Positions 44,626 to 52,607 of a DNA stretch of 64,000 nucleotides are shown here, piece after piece (position 1 is the first letter of the stretch; every line of letters begins with the position of its first letter). The DNA is from Salinisphaera hydrothermalis (GTDB lineage: Bacteria; Pseudomonadota; Gammaproteobacteria; Nevskiales; Salinisphaeraceae). Under the pieces are notes generated by a model. It was not told the DNA's origin. It ran no database searches and saw only the letters and a program-made list of their open reading frames with translations. The stretch lies in the NCBI RefSeq assembly GCF_040361195.1, contig NZ_APNE01000004.1. One strand, written 5' to 3'. The position numbers and the translations under genes are program-made.

Positions 44626-45735
44626 ATGAAGTCACGCGCCGCGATCGCCTGGGAGGCAGGCAAGCCGTTGTCGGTCGAGGAAATCGACGTTGCCGGTCCG
44701 AAGGCCGGCGAAGCGCTGGTGCGTATTGTCGCTACCGGCGTGTGTCATACCGATGCCTACACCCTGTCGGGCAAGGATCCCGAGGGTTTCTTTCCCCGTA
44801 TTCTTGGCCACGAAGGCGGCGGTATCGTCGAGGAAGTCGGCGAAGGCGTGACCTCGGTCAAGCCGGGCGACCACGTCATTCCGCTGTATACGGCCGAATG
44901 CGGCGAGTGCAAGTTCTGTAAATCGGGCAAGACCAATCTCTGCGGCGCGGTGCGCGAGACCCAGGGCCAGGGCCTAATGCCGGATGGCACCACCCGCTTC
45001 TCCAAGAACGGCCAGGATCTGTACCACTACATGGGCACGTCCACGTTCTCGGAATACACCGTCGTGCCCGAAGTCTCGCTGGCCAAGATCAGCCCCGAAG
45101 CCCCGCTGGACAAGGTCTGCCTGCTGGGCTGCGGCATCACCACCGGCATCGGCGCGGTCTACAACACCGCCAAGGTCGAGCCCGGCTCGACGGTCGCCGT
45201 GTTCGGCCTCGGCGCGATCGGCCTGTCGGTGATCCAGGGCGCCAAGATGATTGGTGCCGAGCGCATCATCGCCATCGACCTGAACCCGAACAAATTCAAG
45301 TTCGCCGGCCAGTTGGGCGCGACCGACTTCGTCAACCCGGCCGACTACGACGACCCCATCCAGCAGGTCATCATCGACATGACCGATGGCGGCGTGGACT
45401 ACTCGTTCGAGTGCATCGGCAATACCAACGTCATGCGGGCCGCGCTCGAGTGCTGCCACAAGGGCTGGGGCGAGTCGACCATCATCGGCGTGGCCGGCGC
45501 GGGCGAGACCATCGAAACCCGTCCGTTCCAGCTGGTCACCGGACGCGTGTGGCGCGGTTCCGCCTTCGGCGGCGTGAAGGGCCGCACCGAGCTGCCGGAC
45601 TATGTCGGGCGCTATATGTCGGGCGATATCAATATCGACGATTTCGTGACCCACGATCTCAAGTTCGAGCAGATCAACGAGGCCTTCGATCTTCTGCACG
45701 AGGGCAAGGCGATCCGCTCGGTACTGCATTTCTAA
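44626..45735 (+). CDS. adhC: S-(hydroxymethyl)glutathione dehydrogenase / class III alcohol dehydrogenase
   Basis: Oxidises the formaldehyde-glutathione adduct with NAD+ to S-formylglutathione. The 369 aa contain catalytic zinc ligands (GVCHTDAYT, GHEGGGIVEEVG), the structural zinc lobe (C-x2-C-x2-C-x7-C in ECGECKFCKSGKTNLC), NAD-binding GLGAIGLSVIQGA and the class III-specific GVAGAGETIETRPFQLVTGR. Preceded by TTGGAG. fghA follows after 23 bp, forming a two-gene detoxification unit. Confidence 0.97.
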   Translation: MKSRAAIAWEAGKPLSVEEIDVAGPKAGEALVRIVATGVCHTDAYTLSGKDPEGFFPRILGHEGGGIVEEVGEGVTSVKPGDHVIPLYTAECGECKFCKSGKTNLCGAVRETQGQGLMPDGTTRFSKNGQDLYHYMGTSTFSEYTVVPEVSLAKISPEAPLDKVCLLGCGITTGIGAVYNTAKVEPGSTVAVFGLGAIGLSVIQGAKMIGAERIIAIDLNPNKFKFAGQLGATDFVNPADYDDPIQQVIIDMTDGGVDYSFECIGNTNVMRAALECCHKGWGESTIIGVAGAGETIETRPFQLVTGRVWRGSAFGGVKGRTELPDYVGRYMSGDINIDDFVTHDLKFEQINEAFDLLHEGKAIRSVLHF

Positions 45736-45758
45736 ATCGCTTGCGGGAGACGACGACC

Positions 45759-46613
45759 GTGGACGTGAAAGTCATCGACGAGCATCGATCCTTCGGCGGG
45801 TGGCAGCGCCGCTATACGCACCACTCAAAGACGTGCGGCTGCGACATGACGTTCGCTCTGTATCTGCCGCCGGCCGCCGAGCACGATCGCGTGCCGGTGG
45901 TCTACTGGTTGTCCGGGCTGACCTGTACCGACGAGAACTTCGTCAACAAGGCGGGCGCGCAGCGCGTGGCCGCCGAGCTCGGTATCGCCATCGTCGCGCC
46001 GGACACCAGCCCGCGCGGCGAGGATGTGGCCGATGAGGACGTCTATGATCTGGGTCAGGGCGCCGGCTTTTACGTCAACGCCACGCAATCGCCGTGGTCG
46101 ACGCATTACCGGATGTACGACTATGTCGTGACCGAACTGCCCGACCTGCTCGCCGATCGCTTCGGCGAGCAGGTGGATCTTTCGCGTGAGGCGATCGCGG
46201 GGCATTCCATGGGCGGCCACGGCGCGCTGGTCATCGGACTGCGCAATCCCGATCGCTTCGCCGCTATCTCGGCGTTCTCGGCGATCTGCAATCCGGTGGC
46301 CGTGCCCTGGGGCGAGAAGGCCTTCTCGACTTATCTGGGCGATGATCGCAAGGCTTGGGCCGAGTACGACGCCAGCGATCTGATGGCCCATGCCGATCAC
46401 GGCGCCGCCTTGCCGCCGGTGTTGTTGGAACAGGGACTGGCCGACGGCTTCCTCGAGGAACAGCTCAAGCCCGAGGCGCTGGAACAGGCCGCGGAGAAAG
46501 CGGGCGCCTCGGTCGAGGTTCGGCGCCGCGAAGGCTACGACCACAGCTATTTCTTCATCGCCACGTTCATTGACGAGCATCTGCGGTTCCTGGCGCGCTA
46601 TATGGGCGTCTGA
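45759..46613 (+). CDS. fghA: S-formylglutathione hydrolase
   Basis: Splits S-formylglutathione to formate and glutathione, the step after AdhC. From GTG 45759 (preceded by GGGAGA) the protein is 284 aa, as usual. Esterase motifs: PVVYWLSGLTCTDENF, nucleophile in AGHSMGGHGALV, and GYDHSYFFIATFI with the catalytic His. The frame is open upstream to 45411 inside adhC, but that part is a shadow. Confidence 0.95.
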   Translation: MDVKVIDEHRSFGGWQRRYTHHSKTCGCDMTFALYLPPAAEHDRVPVVYWLSGLTCTDENFVNKAGAQRVAAELGIAIVAPDTSPRGEDVADEDVYDLGQGAGFYVNATQSPWSTHYRMYDYVVTELPDLLADRFGEQVDLSREAIAGHSMGGHGALVIGLRNPDRFAAISAFSAICNPVAVPWGEKAFSTYLGDDRKAWAEYDASDLMAHADHGAALPPVLLEQGLADGFLEEQLKPEALEQAAEKAGASVEVRRREGYDHSYFFIATFIDEHLRFLARYMGV

Positions 46614-46668
46614 CGGCGTCTCGGGTTAGACTGGCCGGCCGTTGTTTTTCGGAATGCGAGTGCCGCGC

Positions 46669-46905
46669 ATGAAGCCGATTCTCCTCGCCCTGTTCGTCGC
46701 GCTGGCGGCCGGTTTCGTGTTGGCCGGCTGTGGGCAGAAAGGCCCGCTGTATTTGCCGGGCCATAATCCGAACCCGCCCAAGCCTTTGATCAAACCGGCG
46801 AAGAGCCCGGGCCAGGACAAGGACGAGAGCCAGAAGCCATCGGGCGATGCGTCCAGCCAAGGCGGCGACAACGGCGCTTCCCACTCGCAAAGCAGCACGC
46901 CGTAA
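46669..46905 (+). CDS. lptM: LptM (YifL-type) small lipoprotein
   Basis: A 78-aa outer-membrane lipoprotein. The signal peptide ends in the lipobox VLAGC, followed by the diagnostic GQKGPLYLPG. LptM assists maturation of the LPS transporter LptD/E. The rest is a charged, disordered Lys/Ser/Gln tail. The start at ATG 46669 gives a normal signal peptide. It is followed at 1-bp overlap (TAATG) by lysA, the usual neighbour. Confidence 0.9.
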   Translation: MKPILLALFVALAAGFVLAGCGQKGPLYLPGHNPNPPKPLIKPAKSPGQDKDESQKPSGDASSQGGDNGASHSQSSTP

Positions 46906-48170
46906 TGGATCATTTCGACTACCGCGACGGCGCCCTGTACGCCGAAGACGTCCCCGTGGCCGATATCGCCGAGCGTTTCAGCACGCCGACCTATGTCTAC
47001 AGCGCGGCCACGCTGACGCGCCACTATCGCGTGTTCGACGAGGCGCTCTCCGGCATCGACCACGAGATCTGCTTTGCCGTGAAGGCCAACGGCAATATCG
47101 GCGTGCTGGGGTTGCTCGCCGATCTGGGCAGCGGCTTCGATATCGTATCGGTGGGTGAACTGGAACGAGTGATCACGGCCGGCGGCGATCCGGCGCGCAT
47201 CGTGTTTTCAGGGGTCGGCAAGCGCGTCGACGAGATCGAACGCGCGCTGGAGGTGGGCATTGCCTGCTTCAACGTCGAGTCCGAAGCCGAACTGGCGCGG
47301 ATCGATGCGGTAGCCCAGCGCCTGGGCGTTGTTGCCCCGATTTCGCTGCGCGTGAACCCGGATGTGGATGCCCAGACGCATCCGTACATCTCCACCGGGC
47401 TCAAGGAAAACAAGTTCGGTATCGCCATCGAGCGCGCCGAGGCGCTCTATGCCGAGGCCGCCGAACGCCCCGGGCTGTTCCCGATCGGTGTCGATTGCCA
47501 TATCGGTTCGCAGTTGACCACTCTGGCGCCGTTCCGAGATGCCGTCGCCCGTATTCTGGCGTTGATCGATCGGCTGGCCGCCCATGGTATCGAACTGTCG
47601 CATATCGATGTCGGCGGCGGCCTCGGCGTGTGCTATCGCGACGAAACGCCGCCCACACCGGCCGAATACGCCAGTGCGATCGCGGAAATGCTGGGCGACC
47701 GCCCGCTCAAACTGATCCTCGAGCCGGGGCGCGTGCTGGCCGCCAACGCCGGCATTCTCGTGACCCGTGTGGAACTGCTGAAACCTGGGGCCAGCGAGAC
47801 GGACAAGCATTTCGCCGTGGTCGATGCGGCGATGAACGACCTGATCCGCCCGGCGCTTTATGACGGCTGGCACCGCGTGGTGCCCGTGAAAGCGAATGCG
47901 CATGGGGGACAGACCCGAGCCTGGGATATCGTCGGCCCCATCTGCGAGACGGGCGATTTCCTCGCCCAGGGCCGCAAACTCACGCTCGCCGAGGACGACC
48001 TGCTTGCCGTGCGCACGGCCGGTGCCTACGGCTTCACCATGGCATCGAACTATAACGCGCGCCCGCGCGCGGCCGAAGTGATGGTGGTCGGCGACACGAT
48101 GCACGAAGTCCGCGCCCGGGAGACGCTGGCCGATCTCATGCGCGGCGAGCGACGTCTGCCGTTTACCTGA
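46905..48170 (+). CDS. lysA: Diaminopimelate decarboxylase
   Basis: PLP enzyme that makes lysine from meso-diaminopimelate. The 421 aa have the PLP-lysine motif FAVKANGN, DIVSVGELE, the DCHIGSQ segment, VGGGLGVCY, EPGRVLAANAG and the C-terminal CETGDFLAQ...GAYGFTMASNYNARPRA. No dapF follows: a 218-bp gap leads to polA. Confidence 0.96.
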   Translation: MDHFDYRDGALYAEDVPVADIAERFSTPTYVYSAATLTRHYRVFDEALSGIDHEICFAVKANGNIGVLGLLADLGSGFDIVSVGELERVITAGGDPARIVFSGVGKRVDEIERALEVGIACFNVESEAELARIDAVAQRLGVVAPISLRVNPDVDAQTHPYISTGLKENKFGIAIERAEALYAEAAERPGLFPIGVDCHIGSQLTTLAPFRDAVARILALIDRLAAHGIELSHIDVGGGLGVCYRDETPPTPAEYASAIAEMLGDRPLKLILEPGRVLAANAGILVTRVELLKPGASETDKHFAVVDAAMNDLIRPALYDGWHRVVPVKANAHGGQTRAWDIVGPICETGDFLAQGRKLTLAEDDLLAVRTAGAYGFTMASNYNARPRAAEVMVVGDTMHEVRARETLADLMRGERRLPFT

Positions 48171-48388
48171 GTCGCGATTCAGCGCTCGAATAAGAAAACG
48201 ATCCACGGATTTTGCAGATCACGCCGAGTCACTCGAAATGGCATGGTCTCCAATCTGTGTCATCTGAGAAATCTGCGGATCACACTTGAGGAACGAGCGC
48301 CGTAATCCAAAATTGGCGCTGCCGTTCATGGACCCGCGATCGTCGCCCTCTTAAAGTAGCGGCATTGCTTCGCCGTCTCCCGTTCGTC

Positions 48389-51094
48389 ATGTCCGAATCC
48401 AATGCCCATGGCCCGCTGATCCTCATCGACGGCTCGTCGTGGCTGTATCGTGCTTTTCACGTGCTGCCGCCATTGACCAATGCCGACGGCCAGCCGACCG
48501 GTGCGATTTACGGCATGACCAACATGCTGCGCAAGTTCCTGCGCGAGTACGAATCCGATCGCATCGTGGTGGTGTTCGACCCGCGCGGGCCGACCTTCCG
48601 TAACGAACTGTTTCCCGACTACAAGGCTCATCGGCCGCCGGTGCCGCCGGATCTGGCCGATCAGTTCGAGGGCATCCGCGAGGTCATCCACGCGATGGGC
48701 CTACCCATCGTGCAGATGGACGGCGTGGAGGCCGACGACGTGATCGGTACGCTGGCCGCGCGCGAGCCGGGCCCGGTCGTGATCGTGACCGGCGACAAGG
48801 ACATGGCCCAACTGGTCGACGAGCGGGTTGTACTGCTCGATACCATGCAGGACAAGCGCACCGACGTCGCCCGTGTACACGACAAATTCGGTGTCGGCCC
48901 GGAACTGATCACGGATTATCTGGCGCTGGTCGGCGATACCTCCGACAACATTCCGGGCATCGAGAAAGTTGGCCCGAAGACGGCGGCCAAGTGGTTGATC
49001 AAGTACGGCAATCTCGCCGGCGTGATCGAGCACGCCGACGAGATCGGCGGCAAGGTGGCCGACAATCTGCGGGCGCGGCTCGACCAGCTGCCGTTGTATC
49101 AGGATCTGGCCACGATCCGCACCGAGCTGGATCTGACCGGGCTGGCCGACGAATTGACTCGGCGCGAGCCGGACAACGACGCGCTGCATGCGCTGTTTCG
49201 TCGTTACGATTTCAGCAAGTTCCTGGAAGAGCTGGATACCTCGACCGATGTGTCCGCGGCGCCCGACACGCCGGCTGCGCCGAGCGAAACGCAGTATCAC
49301 ACCGTGCTCGATACCGAAGCGCTCGATGCCATGATGGCCAAACTCGAGGCCGCCGAGCTGATCTGCGTGGATACCGAAACCGACGCTCTGTCGGCCATGC
49401 AGTCGAATCTGGTGGGGCTATCGTTCGCGGTCGAGCCGGGCGAGGCCTGGTATGTGCCGGTCGGGCACAATTATCTCGGCGCACCGGACCAGCTGCCGAT
49501 GGATACCGTCCTCGATCGCGTGCGCGGCGTGCTCGAGAACCCGGCCATCAGCAAGCTCGGCCAGCACATCAAGTATGACCTGAACGTGCTCGCCCGCTAC
49601 AACGTGCATGTCGCCGGCGCCGATCAGGACACCATGCTCGAATCCTATGTGCTGGATTCCACCGCGACGCGCCACGACATGGATTCGCTGGCGCAGAAAT
49701 ATCTCGAGCGCAAGACCACCAAGTTCGAGGACGTCGCCGGCAAGGGCGCGAAGCAGGTTGGTTTCAATCAGGTGTCGCTGGATGTCGCCACGCCGTATGC
49801 GGCCGAGGACGCCGACATCACGCTGCAACTGCATCAGTTGCTGCATGCGCGCTTGAGCGAGGTCGGCCGTCTGCTCGAGCTTTACGAAACGATCGAAATG
49901 CCGCTGATGCCGGTACTCGCCCGCGTCGAGGCCAACGGCGTGCTGGTCGACGACCAGCTATTGCGCCGGGTGTCCGGTGAAATGGCCGAGCGCATGAAAG
50001 AGATCGAGAAGGCCGCCTACGACGCCGCCGGCGGCGAGTTCAATCTCGGCTCGCCGGCCCAGCTCAAGGAAATCCTGTTCGATCGGTTGGAATTGCCGGT
50101 GATCCGCAAGACGCCCAAGGGCGCGCCGTCCACGGCCGAAGATGTGCTGCGCGAGCTGGCCGACAAGCATGCGCTGCCGGCGCATATCGTGGCCTGGCGG
50201 GAATTGTCGAAGCTGCGTTCGACCTATGCCGACAAGCTGCCGACGTTGATCAATCCGGCGACCGGGCGTATTCACACCAGCTATCATCAGGCTGTGGCGG
50301 CCACCGGGCGCTTGTCGTCTTCCGACCCGAATCTCCAGAACATCCCGATCCGGACCGAGGCCGGCCGGCGTATTCGTGAGGCCTTTATCGCGCCGCCCGG
50401 CACCAAGATTCTGGCGGTGGATTATTCGCAGATCGAGCTGCGCATCATGGCGCATCTGTCCGGTGATCCCGGCCTGCTGGCGGCGTTCAACGAACAGCGC
50501 GACGTCCATGCCGCGACCGCCAGTGAGGTGTTCGATACGCCGCTGGCCGACGTGAGCCCCGACCAGCGGCGCGCGGCCAAGGCGATCAACTTCGGGCTGA
50601 TGTACGGCATGTCGGCCTATGGCCTGGCCAAGCAGCTGGACCTGTCGCGCGAAGACGCCGGCGCCTACATCAACAAGTTCTTCGACCGCTTTGCCGGCGT
50701 TGCCAAGTTCATGGACGACACGCGTGCCGCGGCCAAGGCCCAGGGCTATGTCGAAACGCTGTTCGGGCGCCGTCTTTATCTGCCCGAGATCAACGCCCGC
50801 AATGCATCGCGTCGCCAGTACGCCGAACGCACGGCGATCAATGCGCCGTTACAGGGTACGGCTGCCGATCTGATCAAGAAGGCGATGATCGACGTCGACG
50901 CTTGGCTGCGTGATTCGGCAGTGGATGCGCGCATGGTGATGCAGGTCCACGACGAGCTGGTGTTCGAAGTGCCGGCCGCCGAAGCCGAAGCATTGGGCCA
51001 GACTATCGCACAGCGCATGAGCGCGGTCGCCGAACTGGACGTGCCGCTGGTGGCCGAAGCCGGCGTGGCCGATAACTGGCAACAGGCGCATTGA
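48389..51094 (+). CDS. polA: DNA polymerase I
   Basis: Repair and Okazaki-fragment polymerase. The 901 aa comprise a 5' nuclease domain (LIDGSSWLYRAFHVLPPL, GVEADDVIGTLA, KDMAQLV), a 3'-5' exonuclease domain with its catalytic acids intact (CVDTETDAL), and the polymerase domain (SSDPNLQNIPIR, DYSQIELRIMAHLSGD, GLMYGMSAYGLAK, MQVHDELVFEV). ATG 48389 is preferred over TTG 48365 because it gives the normal start. Its terminator at 51097 is followed by the sRNA array. Confidence 0.97.
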   Translation: MSESNAHGPLILIDGSSWLYRAFHVLPPLTNADGQPTGAIYGMTNMLRKFLREYESDRIVVVFDPRGPTFRNELFPDYKAHRPPVPPDLADQFEGIREVIHAMGLPIVQMDGVEADDVIGTLAAREPGPVVIVTGDKDMAQLVDERVVLLDTMQDKRTDVARVHDKFGVGPELITDYLALVGDTSDNIPGIEKVGPKTAAKWLIKYGNLAGVIEHADEIGGKVADNLRARLDQLPLYQDLATIRTELDLTGLADELTRREPDNDALHALFRRYDFSKFLEELDTSTDVSAAPDTPAAPSETQYHTVLDTEALDAMMAKLEAAELICVDTETDALSAMQSNLVGLSFAVEPGEAWYVPVGHNYLGAPDQLPMDTVLDRVRGVLENPAISKLGQHIKYDLNVLARYNVHVAGADQDTMLESYVLDSTATRHDMDSLAQKYLERKTTKFEDVAGKGAKQVGFNQVSLDVATPYAAEDADITLQLHQLLHARLSEVGRLLELYETIEMPLMPVLARVEANGVLVDDQLLRRVSGEMAERMKEIEKAAYDAAGGEFNLGSPAQLKEILFDRLELPVIRKTPKGAPSTAEDVLRELADKHALPAHIVAWRELSKLRSTYADKLPTLINPATGRIHTSYHQAVAATGRLSSSDPNLQNIPIRTEAGRRIREAFIAPPGTKILAVDYSQIELRIMAHLSGDPGLLAAFNEQRDVHAATASEVFDTPLADVSPDQRRAAKAINFGLMYGMSAYGLAKQLDLSREDAGAYINKFFDRFAGVAKFMDDTRAAAKAQGYVETLFGRRLYLPEINARNASRRQYAERTAINAPLQGTAADLIKKAMIDVDAWLRDSAVDARMVMQVHDELVFEVPAAEAEALGQTIAQRMSAVAELDVPLVAEAGVADNWQQAH

Positions 51095-51096
51095 AG

Positions 51097-51138
51097 CCCG
51101 CCAGGCGCCGGCCGCTGGGTCGGCGCCTGGGCGGGTTT
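51097..51138 (+). terminator. Terminator after polA
   Basis: Long stem: CCCGCCAGGCGCCG (51097-51110) pairs with CGGCGCCTGGGCGGG (51121-51135) with one bulged G, loop of 10 nt, then TTT. It begins two bases past the polA stop. It separates polA from the following sRNA genes. Confidence 0.75.
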
Positions 51139-51218
51139 GCGCTCGCGTCAGTTTCAATACAAATTTCGAGGCATAACAGCGGCTTGTATTTTTTCGGCAA
51201 AATTTTTTCTTACCCGCC

Positions 51219-51246
51219 GGAACTTGCCGGATGGGGACGGGTCTTA
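51219..51246 (+). promoter_or_regulatory. Sigma-E/AlgU-type promoter of sRNA copy 1
   Basis: GGAACTT (51219-51225), 15 nt, GTCTTA (51241-51246). This matches the extracytoplasmic-stress consensus GGAACTT-N15-GTCTAA with one difference. The 70 bp upstream are AT-rich and could act as an UP element. Confidence 0.8.
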
Positions 51247-51251
51247 TTCCG

Positions 51252-51371
51252 TGCAAGCACATTGCGGCTTGCCCGCTTTTCTCCCTGAGCGGTAACCCCC
51301 ATCCGGTTTCCCCCCAAAAACCGGAATGCTTGCCCCGGTAGCAATTCCCCCTGCTGCCGGGGCTTCTTTTT
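51252..51371 (+). ncRNA. sRNA array copy 1 (polA-engB small RNA)
   Basis: Predicted ~120-nt RNA starting about 6 nt after the -10. Four hairpins: H1 GCAAGC/GCTTGC (51253-51258, 51267-51272); H2 the invariant 20-mer CCGCTTTTCTCCCTGAGCGG at 51273-51292 (loop UUUUCUCCCUGA); H3 TCCGGTTT/AAACCGGA around a run of six C; H4 terminator GCCCCGGTAGCA/TGCTGCCGGGGC (51332-51363) with loop ATTCCCCC and a T-rich tail. It is the most divergent copy in H4 besides copy 6. Position between polA and engB matches ErsA/Spot 42. Function inferred: base-pairing regulator with C-rich seeds. Confidence 0.85.
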
Positions 51372-51436
51372 GATCGGCTCCCGTGGCAGAAGCGGGACGG
51401 CGATTCTCACCTCGAAGAATTTTTTCGAATCGGCTT

Positions 51437-51464
51437 GAAACTTTTCCAGTCGCCTGCAGTCTCA
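51437..51464 (+). promoter_or_regulatory. Sigma-E/AlgU-type promoter of sRNA copy 2
   Basis: GAAACTT (51437-51443), 15 nt, GTCTCA (51459-51464). The spacer length equals that of the other five copies; one -35 base differs from GGAACTT. Confidence 0.7.
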
Positions 51465-51469
51465 TTCAT

Positions 51470-51575
51470 GTAAGCCAATGCTTACCCGCTTTTCTCCCTG
51501 AGCGGCAACGTCCGGTTCCCCCCCAATGACCGGATCCGCCCCGACGGTTTCCCCCACCGTCGGGGCATTTTTTTT
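51470..51575 (+). ncRNA. sRNA array copy 2
   Basis: Predicted ~106-nt RNA. H1 TAAGC/GCTTA (51471-51475, 51480-51484); H2 invariant 20-mer at 51486-51505; H3 TCCGGT/ACCGGA around CCCCCCC; H4 GCCCCGACGGT/ACCGTCGGGGC (51538-51566) with loop TTCCCCC, followed by eight T. Compared with copy 3, the H1 stem differs by paired changes (UAAGC-GCUUA versus UAGGC-GCCUA), which supports a real RNA helix. It is separated from copy 3 by a 440-bp spacer. Confidence 0.87.
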
Positions 51576-52013
51576 GGCTCTTCGTAAATCCGTTGGGTAA
51601 TAGCGCTCTCTGGGTTGTTCCGAGCGTTCGGAAAGGCGAGACGCGCGAATGGGCGGCGCACTGTACCGGGCACGCTGAGCCCATGCGGAAGAAGTCCAGT
51701 CCGCCGCTGACCACCGGTTCCGCGCTGCGGCGCGATTGGCTTCTCCGGCTTGTTCAAAATAGAAGAGCGCTCGGAAGAAGCCATAGCCCGCGCGCGCCGG
51801 CATGACCTCAGAATTCGCAACGAGCTTCTGGGGCATATGACTCGATAGCAGTCCCCGTGCGCCCTGATGGATTTTTCCGGCACCGCCTGTGGGCCTCGCC
51901 CATCGGGTCCGGCAAAAAGCGGCTAAACGCCGGCTGGAGACGTTTACCGGGCCGTACTGGAAGAGCCCCAGTGCCTTCAATCCGATGTACTGAGAATTTT
52001 TTTGAGGCTTGCG
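51576..52013. other. Spacer between sRNA copies 2 and 3
   Basis: About 440 bp that breaks the otherwise regular array. No copy of the invariant 20-mer or of the promoter motif is visible. Open frames on both strands run through it, but the longest (minus strand, 51462-52289) also crosses sRNA copies 2 to 4 and has no recognisable family, so it is probably fortuitous. A short TCCGA/TCGGA hairpin occurs near 51619. It could be an insertion or the relic of lost copies, since its length is about three repeat periods minus one unit. Confidence 0.4.
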
Positions 52014-52041
52014 GGAACTCTGTGCGACGTGCGGCGTCTGA
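52014..52041 (+). promoter_or_regulatory. Sigma-E/AlgU-type promoter of sRNA copy 3
   Basis: GGAACTC (52014-52020), 15 nt, GTCTGA (52036-52041). The -10 form TCTGA is the one typical of Pseudomonas AlgU promoters. Confidence 0.8.
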
Positions 52042-52047
52042 CTCGAT

Positions 52048-52152
52048 GTAGGCCATGGCCTACCCGCTTTTCTCCCTGAGCGGTTACATCCGGTTCCCTC
52101 CCCAAGACCGGATCCGCCCCGACGGTTTCCCCCACCGTCGGGGCTTTTTTTT
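52048..52152 (+). ncRNA. sRNA array copy 3
   Basis: Predicted ~105-nt RNA. H1 TAGGC/GCCTA (52049-52053, 52058-52062); H2 invariant 20-mer at 52064-52083; H3 ATCCGGT/ACCGGAT with loop TCCCTCCCCAAG; H4 GCCCCGACGGT/ACCGTCGGGGC (52116-52144), loop TTCCCCC, eight T. Starts the regular part of the array, in which promoters recur every 186-187 bp. Confidence 0.88.
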
Positions 52153-52200
52153 GCTCGACTTTGCTCGACGAACGCATGGCGTAAAAATTTCCGCATCGGC

Positions 52201-52228
52201 GGAACTTCTCGAGCGAGCCCGTGTCTAC
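52201..52228 (+). promoter_or_regulatory. Sigma-E/AlgU-type promoter of sRNA copy 4
   Basis: GGAACTT (52201-52207), 15 nt, GTCTAC (52223-52228): exact -35 and 5/6 of the -10. Confidence 0.82.
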
Positions 52229-52233
52229 TTCTA

Positions 52234-52337
52234 TACAGGCAACGCCTGTCCGCTTTTCTCCCTGAGCGGCTACATCCGGTTCCCCCCAATGACCGGATCC
52301 GCCCCGACGGTTTCCCCCGACCGTCGGGGCTTCTTTA
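52234..52337 (+). ncRNA. sRNA array copy 4
   Basis: Predicted ~104-nt RNA. H1 ACAGGC/GCCTGT (52235-52240, 52244-52249); H2 invariant 20-mer at 52250-52269; H3 ATCCGGT/ACCGGAT around CCCCCC; H4 GCCCCGACGGT/ACCGTCGGGGC (52301-52330) with loop TTCCCCCG and a TTCTTT tail. A further small hairpin (GGTCG/CGACC) follows the terminator, as after copy 5. Confidence 0.88.
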
Positions 52338-52386
52338 TGGTCGTTTTTCGCGACCTGATCGGCTCCTGAATTATTCGACGGGCCCG

Positions 52387-52414
52387 GGAACTTTGCCCCG
52401 AGCCTGTCGTCTAT
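52387..52414 (+). promoter_or_regulatory. Sigma-E/AlgU-type promoter of sRNA copy 5
   Basis: GGAACTT (52387-52393), 15 nt, GTCTAT (52409-52414). The upstream sequence GAATTATTCGAC is shared with copy 6, marking a recent duplication of the whole unit including promoter. Confidence 0.83.
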
Positions 52415-52420
52415 ATTCAC

Positions 52421-52521
52421 AGCAGGCCGTGCCTGCCCGCTTTTCTCCCTGAGCGGCAGTATCCGGTTCCCCTGAGATCGGATTCGCCCCGACGGTTTCC
52501 CCCGACCGTCGGGGCTTTTTT
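52421..52521 (+). ncRNA. sRNA array copy 5
   Basis: Predicted ~101-nt RNA. H1 GCAGGC/GCCTGC (52422-52427, 52431-52436); H2 invariant 20-mer at 52437-52456; H3 ATCCGG/TCGGAT with one G-U pair and loop TTCCCCTGAGA; H4 GCCCCGACGGT/ACCGTCGGGGC (52486-52515) with loop TTCCCCCG and six T. A perfect GGTCGCG/CGCGACC hairpin follows the T-run at about 52524. Confidence 0.88.
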
Positions 52522-52573
52522 GTGGTCGCGTTTGCGCGACCCTGATCGGCTCTCGAATTATTCGACAGGGCCG

Positions 52574-52601
52574 GGAACTTTCTCCCGGGCCTGTCGTCTA
52601 T
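52574..52601 (+). promoter_or_regulatory. Sigma-E/AlgU-type promoter of sRNA copy 6
   Basis: GGAACTT (52574-52580), 15 nt, GTCTAT (52596-52601). Identical -35 and -10 to copy 5. Confidence 0.83.
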
Positions 52602-52607
52602 ATTCGC

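Noticed and set aside
48171..48388. Short similar phrases (ATCCACGGAT, AATCTGCGGATCA) between lysA and polA
   Set aside because: They resemble a degenerate dyad, but arms are short and inconsistent; no convincing structure.
51462..52289. 275-codon minus-strand frame through the sRNA array
   Set aside because: It runs antisense through copies 2 to 4 and its repeated segments (NRRGGSG...) only mirror the RNA terminators. RNA covariation explains the sequence better.
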